From Cepaea nemoralis (Eukaryota > Mollusca > Gastropoda > Stylommatophora > Helicidae), in NCBI GenBank assembly GCA_014155875.1, contig JACEFZ010017882.1, forward strand, positions 31,501 to 95,500: DNA of 64,000 nt, in the 5' to 3' direction. Position 1 is the first letter of the stretch; every line of letters begins with the position of its first letter. Shown here in pieces: positions 36,345 through 47,767 of the stretch. A program made the position numbers and the translations under genes. The notes under the pieces were generated by a model. That model saw nothing but the letters and a program-made list of their open reading frames with translations, did not search any database and had not been told where the DNA came from.

Positions 36345-36770
36345 ATCAGTCGTTAGTAGCGGTTCCAATGTCACAGCAATGGGTTGCTGCGCCATTATGC
36401 TCCTCACCAGTGTCACCAGGACTTGTGCCTGTGAAGATCACACAAAATGCTCCTCACTGCCCCATGTGAAAAGTGGACCAGACAGGATATATAGGAGTCT
36501 CGGCAAACCAACACACAGTTATACTATGCATAATGCCACCCACGAACAATTTGTACAACCAAGAGGAAACCTCAGCAGTCACTAGAAAACAGCAGCCACA
36601 CACTGCATAAGGCAACCCAGTTAGTTTAGTTAAGCGACCGATCGGCCACCATTTTCATGAACATGTAGGCAGTCATGCTACAAACAACCAAGGACAGGTT
36701 TAAATGCACTCCACACGACACTCTCTGTTCCATGCACTCAACTCAGTAGCAGGGAAATGGAACCATTAAA
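36345..36770. repeat. Interspersed repeat family X, copy 3
   Basis: GTCGTTAGTAGCGGTTCCAA, CATTATGCTCCTCACCAGTG, AAATGCTCCTCACTGCCCCA and CAAACCAACACACAG follow the order of the other copies. It ends near CAGTAGCAGGGAAATGGAAC. Confidence 0.65.
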
Positions 36771-36930
36771 AAAGTCATGATGGCTAAACCCCAAACAAGC
36801 AGTTAAGCTATGATTTTCGTGACCCCATCATTTACTTATCTTGGGTCCCCAGTTCCTAAACTCCCTGTAAATGATATTGTCCACATAACGTACGCAGGAC
36901 AGTAGGGTACAATTCACACAGGATGCTCAC

Positions 36931-37049
36931 CATATACTGGTCATAGTGCTGGTCATCTTTCAGATGGTCAACAGCATCTTCCATGTCACCCAGGAACTCC
37001 AGGCACAGGCTGCAGAAGAATCCCTGCAGAGGAAACATCATCTCTGCAC
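36931..37049 (-). CDS. ZNF318: ZNF318-like gene, exon 6 (second zinc finger)
   Basis: 119 bp; acceptor TTTCGTCAG, donor ATG|GTGAGC. Two leading bases complete a Gly codon with exon 5, then AEMMFPLQGFFCSLCLEFLG runs into the finger C-x2-C-x12-H-x5-H and HYDQYM. The G-x-E-x-x-x-P-x-x-GFFC step is the ZNF318 signature. Confidence 0.8.
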
Positions 37050-37124
37050 CTGACGAAATACAAGAGAGACAAAACCATCACCGTACAGACAACCTTGGAG
37101 ATCTGCACCACCTGTGTGATGTCA

Positions 37125-37345
37125 TGGTTAAAAGAAATGAGTTTTTGTCCTTACATGTGGTGAAGAACAATTGATTTGATGGTTAAAACAAGTGAGTTTT
37201 TGTCCTTTTATATGTGCTGAAGATCACTTGAATTAATGGTTAAAAGAAATGAGTTTTTGTCATATATGTGCTGAAGAACAACCGATTTCATAGTTAAAAG
37301 ATGAGTTTTTGTCCTTACACATGTGCTGAAGAACAATTGCTGAAT
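37125..37345. repeat. About 60-bp tandem repeat, 4 units
   Basis: GTTAAAAGAAATGAGTTTTT, a GTCCTT/GTCATA step and GTGCTGAAGAACAA recur four times. Confidence 0.75.
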
Positions 37346-37901
37346 AATCAATAAGGTCATTCGCAGAATATCACCACTAGTAAAAGATAACAGATATCCA
37401 CCAGATGACCCAATAACAAGCAATAAAAGATGACAGATCCCCATCAGATGACTCGATTTCAAGCAATAAAAGAAGACAGATGCACATCAGATGACTCAAA
37501 TATCAAGCAATAAAACTGCTGGCTGCTCAACGCAGTCAAGGATATTTTATACCAGAAAGCACCATCACTATGAGGTGCTAGGCTCACTGACTGAGACCCC
37601 GGCATGTGAGGGTGGATATGGTCAACAAATATCACACAGGCGTCCCTTATTTGCCCGGACATGTCCTGGTACCTCATTTAGGTTGGCTCGATCTGCGAGC
37701 CTAGGTCAATTGACCAAATCTGCTTCCGTGCAAATTCGAACCCTTCATGACCAGGCCAGCAGGAAAGGGTAAGCATCACCTACCATGTGGAGAAGCCACA
37801 AACACAGAATTAAACAAGATCACTGATAGAGATCAATAAAGTTACCGAGTTTGAAAAAGGGTAAAAATCATGAACCCTTTTACAAGGTCTCTCCACCCCA
37901 C

Positions 37902-38419
37902 TAGGCTTATGGTGCTAGACCCATATATTTATAGAACAATCAGCACTTAGTCATGTGGTGCCATACTAAGCTTATAGTACTAGACCCATATATTTATAGA
38001 ACAATCAGCACTTAGTCATGTGGTGCCATACTAGACTTGTGGTGCTAGACACATATATTTATAGATCAATCAGCACTTAGTCATGTGGTGCCATACTAGG
38101 CTTATGGTGCCAGACCTATATATTTATAGAACAATCAGCACTTAGTCATGTGGTGCCATACTTGGCTTGTGGTGCTAGACCCATATATTTATAGAACAAT
38201 CAGCACTTAGTCATGTGGTGCCATACTAGGCTTATGGTGCTAGACCCATATATTTATAGAACAATCAGCACTTAGTCATGTGGTGCCATACTAGGCTTAT
38301 GGTGCTAGACCCATATATTTATAGAACAATCAGCACTTAGTCATGTGGTGCCATACTAGGCTTATGGTGCTAGACCCATATATTTATAGAACAATCAGCA
38401 CTTAGTCATGTGGTGCCAG
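37902..38419. repeat. 65-bp minisatellite, about 8 units
   Basis: Units contain GCTTATGGTGCTAGACCCAT, ATATTTATAGAACAATCAGC and ACTTAGTCATGTGGTGCC. The starts at 37916 and 37981 give the 65-bp period. Units differ by a few bases. Confidence 0.9.
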
Positions 38420-39011
38420 CTGCCTTGACTATCCAAGACATTGCTTGGTGCCCATATTAGGCCAAGGCAAGTTAGTGACCCAGGTCAATGTTACAAGTAT
38501 GTCCAGATGTGGAGTCAAACCCATGACCACCAGGTCAGCATCTCACCACTACATTGCCCCCCCCCCCCCCAAAAAAAAAAATACTGAATCAAATATGGCA
38601 AGGTTTAGCAACAAAATTAACACAGCAAATTAAAAGGAAATATTAAAAAATATGTTTTACACACTACAAACACGAAGAGCAAACAATAAACCACAGTCAA
38701 CATTATTTCAGCTGTTTCAACTACTTATCAACACCTAATGCCTGAGTTTAGTGTAAGGTATGCGTCTAGATCAGTTCTGTCCCACATACAGAGTTCTATG
38801 TACACCCAACAAAAATGTCAGGGGAACACATTTATGAACTATTGTTTGTAATTTCCAAAAGTTCTATCTACACCCAACATATATGTCAGTGGAACACATT
38901 AATGAATTATTGTTTACGGTTTCCAAGAACTCCAAAAAAATAAAAGAGCTCTATCTATGCCCATCAAAAATATCATAACACATTTATGAACTATTGGCTG
39001 TGGTTTCAGAG

Positions 39012-39240
39012 GAGCGACAGGCCGAGTGGCTAGAACACCAGGTTCTCCTTTGGGAGACCCGTGTTCGATCCCACGGTAAGGTGTGAGATTTTTTTCTGTC
39101 GGGGGCAAAAAGAAAATCCTAACCTGCACAGTTCGCGGCGACTGCGCTAACCAGGCGGCCTTTATTCTTCAGGCTCAAAGACCCCTCTGCCATACACAGC
39201 AAGGTACTATATTGGTAGTAAATGACAGTTTATGACAGTC
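39012..39240 (+). mobile_element. tRNA-headed SINE (Ser/Leu type)
   Basis: The head at 39012-39077 has A-box GGCCGAGTGGC and B-box GTTCGATCC with a type-II-like arm between them. It is followed by AAATCCTAACCTGCACAGTT, CTGCGCTAACCAGGCGGCC and AGCAAGGTACTA, shared with 21778-21960. A body after the head and a second copy show a SINE and not a tRNA gene. Confidence 0.75.
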
Positions 39241-39469
39241 TGTGGTTTCCAAGAGCTCTATCTACGCCAAACAAAAGTGTCATCACAACACATTTATGAA
39301 CTATTGTTTAGGGTTTCCAAAAGCTGTATCACACTACACCTGAGAGTGATGAGAAATGTGGTAATGCAGTCCAATGCTAGAAGTAAACACGACAACTTCA
39401 CAGCCTGAGGTGAACACTAAAACATTTCAGGCATGCCACCTCTTATTTCTAAATATAGTCAATCAATTT

Positions 39470-39650
39470 GTATACATAAATACAATGATAAAACACCAGC
39501 TGACATTCACCACTTGTATAGATAAACACAATGATAAAACACCAGCTGACATTCACCACTTGCATGGATAAACACAAGGATAAAACACCAGCCGGCATTC
39601 ACCACTTGTATAGATAAACACAAGGATAAAACACCAGCCGGCATTCACCA
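39470..39650. repeat. 44-bp tandem repeat, 4 units
   Basis: AAACACAATGATAAAACACC and AGCTGACATTCACCACTTG (or AGCCGGCATTCACC) recur four times. Confidence 0.85.
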
Positions 39651-39849
39651 CGTGACGATGAACACATGGAAATTCAATCGCGACGCAATCACTTCTGCAG
39701 CAAGTGCATCATACTCGTGCAACCTGGCATATGGATTCATGGTGAAACCATTCAGACACCATGGGAATCTGACAACTCATTGCTGGCAGGAATTGTGAAA
39801 GTATAGGATGCAGGACATGACACAGTCACAATGATAGCCCAACTGCGGA

Positions 39850-40200
39850 ACTAAGAAGCAGGCACCCAATATGCAAAGAATACCATGGACAAACAGAAAA
39901 AGCACTGTGCAAGTCCTACAAGAAACAAATGAAAACTGTCAACTGATTAGAGAAATTAGACGTAGACAGTCAAGATTTATTGGACGTGTTATGAGAAGAA
40001 ATAAATTAGAGACCTTGGTGATAACTAGCGAGATTGAGGGGAAAAGAACAAGAGGAAGGTAGAGAAGTAAATATCTGGATATCTTGGCATGGCGGAGACA
40101 AGAACACAGAACTGATCCACAACCTTGATGATCGTGTGAGATGGCGAATCACAACCGCCCAAGCTTATCAGCATGGCACATGATGATGATAATGATCCAA
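39850..40200 (+). pseudogene. LINE C-terminal fragment
   Basis: The plus strand encodes REIRRRQSRFIGRVMRRNKL and IEGKRTRGR, the conserved late region of many LINE ORF2 proteins, followed by degraded continuation in other frames. Confidence 0.7.
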
Positions 40201-40987
40201 CATGAGGGCTTGTAAACAGTGGGGATTGCATGAACCCAAAGGACAGTGATCTTTTCCAGAGCCAAATCATAAAGCCAGCTGCTCATCTCCCATAGAGATG
40301 GACAGACTCATTGTGCCCTTGGAGAAGAAGATGCCTGCAGCACCAACTCACCTTCAAAGCACACGGACATTCTCCAATTTTTGGGATGAAAACAAAGTAA
40401 CAATTACATCTTATAATTCTATGTTACACACACCAACAATTCACATCATCGAGTTCAACATTTGTTGTTTCATACAATGTTACTTTAATAAGCGTGGGTC
40501 ACTGGGTATGACTGGCTACATTAAAGTAACGACTGTCTGGTCCGATACATAATTCAAAGTAACAAAGACTTCTCGGGATAATTAATCAGTAGGAGATTAA
40601 CAATCACCACATCATCACAACACTGCCTTTAATGTTCAAATATAAACATACATTTTTTAAAAAGCTCTAATTTACTTACAAATACCAAAGTACAAATTAG
40701 GTGCATATAATCCAACAACACCATACTGGTGCATCTTTGGCATGCAAATTCATCAGCTGTTTTCAAAGACTGGACAATTTATTCCTCTGACATTCAGACA
40801 CAATGTACATTCACTATAAGAATACAAACAATAACAAATCCTGAAGAGATCCCCAGCAGTGGGCCGGAACCTGTCTCACAGCCAGAATGGAACCTCAGAC
40901 ACTCACTGATGTATCTGAGGGCTTCCATGGTGGATACCTTACTTAAGAACTCTGCCAACCAGAGGTAGCTATGCAATGATTCTCTAC

Positions 40988-41078
40988 CTTTGATCTGTCG
41001 GCTCCGAGACGACCCCACTTTGCGCTTCGGTTGCTTCTCTTCTGCGCTCTTCCACGGCTTCTTGAGCGTTTTAATCAT
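40988..41078 (-). CDS. ZNF318: ZNF318-like gene, exon 5
   Basis: 91 bp; acceptor TGTATATTTCAG, donor CAAAG|GTAGAG (phase 1). Encodes MIKTLKKPWKSAEEKQPKRK and a short Ser/Arg segment. The KPW step between the two fingers is conserved in ZNF318 proteins. Confidence 0.8.
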
Positions 41079-41145
41079 CTGAAATATACAAACGCTCTTT
41101 CTTGAATGTTGCAAAATGAAATCAGCAATGCCAAACTATGAATGA

Positions 41146-41215
41146 ACAGTTGCCTAGAAAATCAACATGGGGTTGATTGTCATGTCCTGCAAAGGATACC
41201 CAATATTTGTTTTGC
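41146..41215. repeat. Interspersed repeat family Y, copy 1
   Basis: GTTGCCTAGAAAATCAACAT, GGGGTTGATTG and TCCTGCAAAGGA match 57225-57290 and, more weakly, 42525-42600. Confidence 0.45.
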
Positions 41216-41499
41216 TAATTTACTCTCAAGTCAGATACTGTCATCAGTGTGTGACTGGCCAGATTGTAGATCTCCAGTTTATGAGGTGAAATAAGCAGCT
41301 CTGTTTTCAAGCTGCCCTCTCTTGCCTCATTTCAAAGCACAATAGGTGTTCATCTCATTTGACCATGACCTTTAATTTGATAATAGTAAGCACATTACAA
41401 ACGTGATATTGTACATTTTTCAGCCGGGATATACCCACGACTGCAGATGTACTTTTTATTATCCCCTCATTTTTACATTTACCAAATGTGTTATTATGT

Positions 41500-41625
41500 A
41501 CTCTAGAGTTTATGGTTAATTATGTATCTAGATTTATGGTTAATTATGTATCTAGAGTTTATGGTTAATTATGTATCTAGAGTTTATGGTTAATTATGTA
41601 TCTACAGCTTATGGTTGATTATGCG
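41500..41625. repeat. 25-bp tandem repeat, 5 units
   Basis: TCTAGAGTTTATGGTTAATT plus ATGTA repeats five times, the last units diverged. Confidence 0.9.
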
Positions 41626-42279
41626 CTACAAGTTTAAACTTTATTGTGTATGCAACTGAATGAAGCTTGGTAATGTCAGCGGCTTGTGGCTGTTAACAAA
41701 TTATGCCATTTGCAACTAAACTACTCAAATAACCACCATGCAACAATTCTGGTATAGCAAGTCACTCTCATCACAGCCTGCTGGAAAGACTCAATCCTTT
41801 GCCAATTTCCCTGTCTCCTGCATTTTGTTGGCCCAGGGTGTCTTTCATGTCCTTGCCTCAGCTCTTTCAGGAACCTGACTTTCCGTTAGTTTTCTTTCTA
41901 AACCTCTGTGACTTTCTAAACCAGTGTGACTTTCTAAACCAGCTGTGACCAAACTATTTCAGCCTCCTAGATACTTTGCTGTTTATGAGCCAGTCTCCTC
42001 CATCTTGTGCAGCTTTAGTATTTTCGTCTTCTTGATCCAATGTATTTTACAAACTTTTCTCTTGCATATAAATTCAAGTCTAATTTTTTTTTATTCATTA
42101 GTGATTGTAATGATGCAAAAATGAAATGACACATTAAAACTAAAAACACCTGATTGCCAAAATACAGTGCTGTCAAATATTCCATATACTGGGCTTAAGA
42201 AGAAATTAAAGATAGAAACAAAAGCTACACAAAAGGCACAATCTACAGATATGTTCAACAGTCAAAGACGCAGACTCAC

Positions 42280-42444
42280 AGAGAGGTGCTTGTCTGTGTG
42301 GTTGTGCTCTAGCAACTTCTCCAGGCTACTGAAGTGGAATGAGCAATGCCGGCAAAAATGATTGCCACTGTCGTAGTATTCATAGTACACTTTCTCCTGG
42401 CTTGATAGAGAGCGAGATGCGCTTGGCACTTGAGGATCTTGTCT
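42280..42444 (-). CDS. ZNF318: ZNF318-like gene, exon 4 (first zinc finger)
   Basis: 165 bp, phase 0 to phase 0; acceptor TTTATGTTTCAG, donor TCT|GTGAGT. Encodes RQDPQVPSASRSLSSQEKV, then YYEYYDSGNHFCRHCSF and a C-x2-C-x12-H-x5-H finger ending HTDKHLS. YYD-GNHFC is characteristic of the first matrin-type finger of ZNF318. Confidence 0.85.
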
Positions 42445-43805
42445 CTGAAACATAAATATTAGATGTGATTCCGTAAATAAATATTGACTATGTAACCACA
42501 ACCGGCTCATTTGGTTCGGAAAGCAACGGCAAGCTACTGAATTTAAAACTCAAGAAAATCAATTCGGGGTCGATTTTACATTCTGCATTTTAATGTTAGC
42601 TATATCATCACTCAGCTAATTTATTCATAATTAAATATTCATGACCTCTCTTCTATTATGCTTAAGTGTTAATTTATTCATCATAAAATATTCATGACCT
42701 CTCTTCTACTATACTAAAGGTTAAGCTAACATGATGATCTTCTTGAATCCAAACATGTTGGTAGTAATTGAATATGTGCTTATCCGAGGTGAGCAGGGTG
42801 AGAGTAGGTATTAAACCTGAGACTTCTTGCTACTATTCCACTACCTTGTTGGACAACTGCCACAAAGTAATAATATGATCTTAAGTTTTGAGCACTCATG
42901 TCAATAGCAAGGTCATTGCCAGGAAAACATACAATCTGACATCACTATACAGACAACTGATTTAGCTATTCAGATTTAAGATATGAAGCAGTATCACTTG
43001 TGTACAATATCGCTAAATGAATAAAAGAATGGACATGGCAAACAGCACCATCTTGCCATCAACAAAAACATAATTATCAGCAAACTGAAAGGACCAGTCA
43101 GAACTTACAGAGGTATGGATATGAAATGAGATAGACTAGGTGTAGATATGAAGTGAGGTGTGGATATACAATGAGGTAGCATGAGGGTCCCTTTGTTCTT
43201 TCCACTCTGTGGCTATTCTTATGGTTTGGTATTGCCTATGCTTATTGGCATGGCACATAATAATGATGACCTTCACATTTGGAATCTTTGTTTACGATTC
43301 ATCAGGTGAATGTCCCGGATACGGGCTAAATCAATATTTTCAGTATAAATGATCAATCAATCAAACAGCATCTCCACTCTGAAAGTTGGCTGCAAGGAGT
43401 CGTCAACACTTTATCTCTCACTTTCATTCTACACTTTGGCAGACTACCGTTTTTACATTTTTCTCTTGTTCATTTCTTCCTATCAGCTCTTATTTTATGT
43501 CCAGCTTCTCGTGAGCTTTCATACAATCATTGAAATGTTTGTGTTTGTTTCAATGTAATATTACCTATTATTCTGTCTATCCCCTTTGATGCCTCAGTTT
43601 TGATATCCTCAATGTTTGTTCTCATTCAATATAGAGCTGCTGTCAGTGCCTGACTTTTTTATTTCAAGAAAACATGATTGTGTCCTGCACTCCATTGCAC
43701 AGATAGGTTTCGATCACATTTTGGTCAGCAATAATATGTCTGTGACTTCTGGTTCCAGTAAATGGGGACAGGGTGACCAACAGTAGGTCTTAGGTGGAAT
43801 CCTGC
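42445..43805. other. Intron sequence with faint repeat pieces only
   Basis: Intron 3 sequence. A short duplication of AATTTATTCAT and ATTCATGACCTCTCTTCTA occurs near 42620-42710, and an old tRNA-SINE-like scrap near 42820. No ORF is supported. Confidence 0.45.
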
Positions 43806-43814
43806 CAGTCTACA

Positions 43815-44280
43815 TGTCCAGCGGTTCCTTCAGCTGACACAAAGGTACCAAACAGCTGGCATAAAGGACCCCCGCAGCTGACACAAAGGACCCCACAGCT
43901 GGCACAAAGGACCCTAACAGCTGGCACAAAGGACTCCCACAGCTGGCACAAAGGACACCACAGCTCAGGCCCAGCAGTTCCTTCAGCTGGTACAAAGGAC
44001 CTCACAGCTGGCACAAAGGACCTCACAGCCTTGTAGTTCTTTCTGCTGACAAAAAAGAACCTCATAGCTGGAACAAAGGACCCCACAGCTGGCACAAAGG
44101 CCCTCACAGCTGGCATAATGGACCTCATAGCTCTGGCCCAGCAGTTCCTTCTGCTGGCACAAATGACCCCACAGCTGGGACAAAAGACCTCACAGCTCAG
44201 GCCCAGCCGTTCCTTCAGCTGGCACAAAGGACCCCACAGCTCAGCAGTTCCTTCAGCTGGCACAAAGGACCCCACAGATG
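43815..44280. repeat. Minisatellite of 20-24 bp (CAGCTGGCACAAAGGACC)
   Basis: CAGCTGGCACAAAGGACCCC and variants recur about 20 times, broken by a longer GGCCCAGCAGTTCCTTC module. Several overlapping frames on both strands result from the repeat and are not genes. Confidence 0.9.
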
Positions 44281-44310
44281 AAACCCAATTCCAAAGATAT
44301 ATATACGTAA

Positions 44311-44312
<2 letters not shown>

Positions 44313-44384
<72 letters not shown>
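44313..44384. repeat. (TA)n microsatellite
   Basis: About 70 bp of TA dinucleotides next to the mariner remnant. Confidence 0.95.
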
Positions 44385-44385
<1 letters not shown>

Positions 44386-44580
44386 CATTATTTCCACCAA
44401 CACTGATACACTTATCCCATCGTTTTATTAGTCCCCCCCAATCCGGCTGCATAGAACTTCATGCTCTTCTAAACCATGTTTTCACTTCACATTCAACTTT
44501 GGCGTCATTCGTGAAATATCTCCCGCCAAGGTGGGTTTTCAGTGACTTAGCCCCTAGTGATTTCTACCTTTTTGGAAGTA
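44386..44580. pseudogene. Mariner transposase remnant with internal inversion
   Basis: On the minus strand (about 44535 to 44390) the sequence encodes HLGGRYFTNDAKVECEVKTW, and later KRWDKCISVGGNNV, the C-terminal end of mariner-type transposases. On the plus strand at about 44541-44580 it encodes FSDLAPSDFYLFGS, the DLAPSDF motif that should lie directly before HLGG on the same strand. One part is therefore inverted. Confidence 0.65.
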
Positions 44581-44846
44581 AAAGCATCCAATATATTGAC
44601 TGTATCCTCTGAGTGCCATCTGGTCAATAATATAGGGCTTGAGCCAAATACATAATACACCTCCTGGTATAAAAGGGACTTATAATTACTGCTAATTTTT
44701 AGGCTGAGCTGACCCTAGAGATGTACCTGTTGGCAAACAGAACCCTACAACTGTGGGCAAAAGCAGTTTCTTAGTAAATAAGTGAACTAGCCACCAGGCT
44801 ATCACAACTCATAATAAATGTAAATAAACAGAAACGCTGCACTTAC

Positions 44847-45380
44847 CACATCTTTACTCTTCTCTGCCTCACTGCCAGCTTTAGTCGACCTGCTTGTCCT
44901 GGCAGTGTCTGTGGTGGGCAAGATGTCTCCATACAGGCCTGAGGCCATCTTTGCACTGCCAGGTTTGGCCACGCCAGTTACATGACTAACTATAGGCAAG
45001 CCGCTCATATTTGCACTGGGAAGATTCAATTTGCTGCTGGGAACCTCGTCTACTTTTTGACTTTTAGCGGATACTTTGGATTTTTCTGTGACCAGTGGCT
45101 TTTGCTTCGTGACCGGTGGTTTCTTGTCATCAATATGCTCAAGTAGCTCCATAAAATATGAAGCTTTTAAGTGTTTCTTAACATCTTCACTCAAGCTTGC
45201 CAGCAACTTTCTGTTGTGATTAAACAGGGCTGATTTAGTGCTCGTCACACTGTTCTCCATTAGCTCACTTTGTGCCTTCGTCAAACGTTCAATCTGTGTC
45301 TTCATAGAGGCCACCTTGGCTTGGGTCTGTGAAAGTCCATCCAGCAACCTCTGTCGTTCTTTTGTTTTCATCTGTGTCAT
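44847..45380 (-). CDS. ZNF318: ZNF318-like gene, exon 3 (coiled coil)
   Basis: 534 bp, phase 0 to phase 0; acceptor TATCCATAG, donor GTG|GTAAGT. MTQMKTKERQRLLDGLSQTQ and the next 30 residues form a coiled coil, followed by a Lys/Ser/Pro-rich linker and a KAGSEAEKSKD end that leads to the first finger. Confidence 0.8.
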
Positions 45381-45576
45381 CTATGGATACATTTGATCAA
45401 CATTCACTTTCACAAATCACTTTCAATGTCTTCACAAAATCAACAGAAATATGTATATTGTTGTCGAACAAATGAATATGTTACCACAAAGCAGTAATTT
45501 CTACTTGTCTAAAGTACATTCAGCAACTGCCACATCCACATAAAGTAGCTCAGTAATAAAGCAAATACTAAGGTAC

Positions 45577-47604
45577 AAGAGTGAAGACATGTCAAAGAAG
45601 ACAACAAGAGTGAAGACATGTCCAATAAGACAACAAGAGTGAAGACATGTCCAAGAAGACAACAAGAGTGAAGACATGTCCAAGAAGACAACTAGAGTGA
45701 AGACATGCTCAAGAAGACAACAAGAGTGAAGACATCCAAGAAGACAAGAGTGAAGACATGTCCAAGAAAACAACAAGAGTGAAGACATATCCAAGAAGAC
45801 AACAAGAGTGAAGACATATCCAAGAAGACAACAAGAGTGAAGACATGTCCAAGAAGACAACAAGAGTGAAGACATGTCCAAGAAGACAACAAGAGTGAAG
45901 ACATGTCCAAGAAGACAACAAGAGTGAAGACATGTCCAAGACAACAAGAGTGAAGACATGTCCAAGACAACAAGAGTGAAGACATGTCCAAGAAGACAAC
46001 AAGAGTGAAGACATGTCCAAGAAGACAACAAGAGTGAAGACATGTCCAAGAAGACAACAAGAGTGAAGACATGTCCAAGAAGACAACAAGAGTGAAGACA
46101 TGTCCAAGAAGACAACAAGAGTGAAGACATGTCCAAGAAGACAACAAGAGTGAAGACATGTCCAAGAAGACAACAAGAGTGAAGACATGTCCAAGAAGAC
46201 AACAAGAGTGAAGACATGTCCAAGAAGACAACTAAGAGTGAAGACATGTCCAAGAAGACAACAAGAAGTGAAGACATGTCCAAGAAGACAACAAGAGTGA
46301 AGACATGTCCAAGAAGACAACAAGAGTGAAGACATGTCCAAGAAGACAACAAGAGTGAAGACATGTCCAAGAAGACAACAAGAGTGAAGACATGTCCAAG
46401 AAGACAACAAGAGTGAAGACATGTCCAAGAAGACAACAAGAGTGAAGACATGTCCAAGGAGACAACAAGAGTGAAGACATGTCCAAGAAGACAACAAGAG
46501 TGAAGACATGTCCAAGAAGACAACAAGAGTGAAGACATGTCCAAGACAACAAGAGTGAAGACATGTCCAAGACAACAAGAGTGAAGACATGTCCAAGAGG
46601 ACAAAAAGAGTGAAGACATGTCCAAGACATCAAGAGTGAAGACATGCCCAAGAAGACAAGAATAAAGACATGCCCAAGAAGACAAGAATAAAGACATGCC
46701 CAAGAAGACAACAAGAATGAAGACATGTCCAAGAAGACAACAAGAGTGAAGACATGTCCAAGAAGACAACAAGAATGAAGACATGTCCAAGAAGACAACA
46801 AGAGTGAAGACATGTCCAAGAAGACAACAAGAGTGAAGTCATGTCCAAGAAGACAACAAGAGTGAAGACATGTCCCAGAAGACAACAAGAGTGAAGACAT
46901 GTCCAAGAAGACAACAAGAGTGAAGACATGTCCAAGAGGACAAAAAGAGTGAAGACATGTCCAAGAAGACAACAAGAGTGAAGACATGTCCAAGAAGACA
47001 AAAAGAGTGAAGACATGTCCAAGAGGACAAAAAGAGTGAAGACATGTCCAAGACATCAAGAGTGAAGACATGTCCAAGAGGACAAAAAGAGTGAAGACAT
47101 GCCCAAGAAGACAACAAGAATGAAGACATGCACAAGAAGACAACAAGAATGAAGACATGTCCAAGAAGACAACAAGATTGAAGACATGTCCAAGAAGACA
47201 ACAAGAGTGAAGACATGTCCAAGAAGACAACAAGAGTGAAGACATGTCCAAGAAGACAACAAGAGTGAAGACATGTCCCAGAAGACAACAAGAGTGAAGA
47301 CATGTCCAAGACAACAAGAGTGAAGACATGTCCAAGAAGACAACAAGAGTGAAGACATGTCCAAGAAGACAACAAGAGTGAAGACATGTCCAAGAAGACA
47401 ACAAGAGTGAAGACATGTCCAAGAAGACAACAAGAGTGAAGACATGTCCAAGAAGACAACAAGAGTGAAGACATGTCCAAGAAGACAACAAGAGTGAAGA
47501 CATGTCCAAGAAGACAACAAGAGTGAAGACATGTCCAAGAAGACAATGAGAATGAAGATATGTCCAAGAGGACAACAAAAGTGAAGTCATGTCCAAGAAG
47601 ACAA
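45577..47604. repeat. 29-bp minisatellite, about 70 units
   Basis: The unit is AAGACAACAAGAGTGAAG followed by ACATGTCCAAG. Variants lack 3 bp (AAGACAACAAG to ACAACAAG), carry AATGAAG, or have GGACAAAAAG. Because 29 is not a multiple of three and no frame has a stop, the minus strand is open in all three frames for up to 484 codons; these are artefacts. The array ends about 200 bp before exon 3. Confidence 0.95.
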
Positions 47605-47767
47605 TTAATGGGTAGTGTGAAGCGAGGTCTGGAGTGTATAACATGAGCCGGAGCAGGAGCAGCAGCATCAGGTAGGGATGTGACACATTTCTGCCCGGTC
47701 AGGTGTCCAGCTCAGGATGAACACTTGCACATACACAAGCTATAACATTAAAATCCTAGTTTGCTCC

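Noticed and set aside
33430..38419. CRISPR-like regular repeats
   Set aside because: Units are contiguous tandem repeats without unique spacers, in a eukaryotic intron.
39012..39077. Functional tRNA gene
   Set aside because: A and B boxes are present, but the arms do not pair well and a SINE body shared with another locus follows.
43790..44612. Overlapping 161- and 164-codon ORFs
   Set aside because: They result from the CAGCTGGCACAAAGGACC minisatellite, the (TA)n run and the mariner remnant.
45501..47686. Minus ORFs up to 484 codons rich in Leu, Ser, Cys
   Set aside because: Stop-free reading of a 29-bp repeat in all three frames; the apparent hydrophobic protein is composition only.
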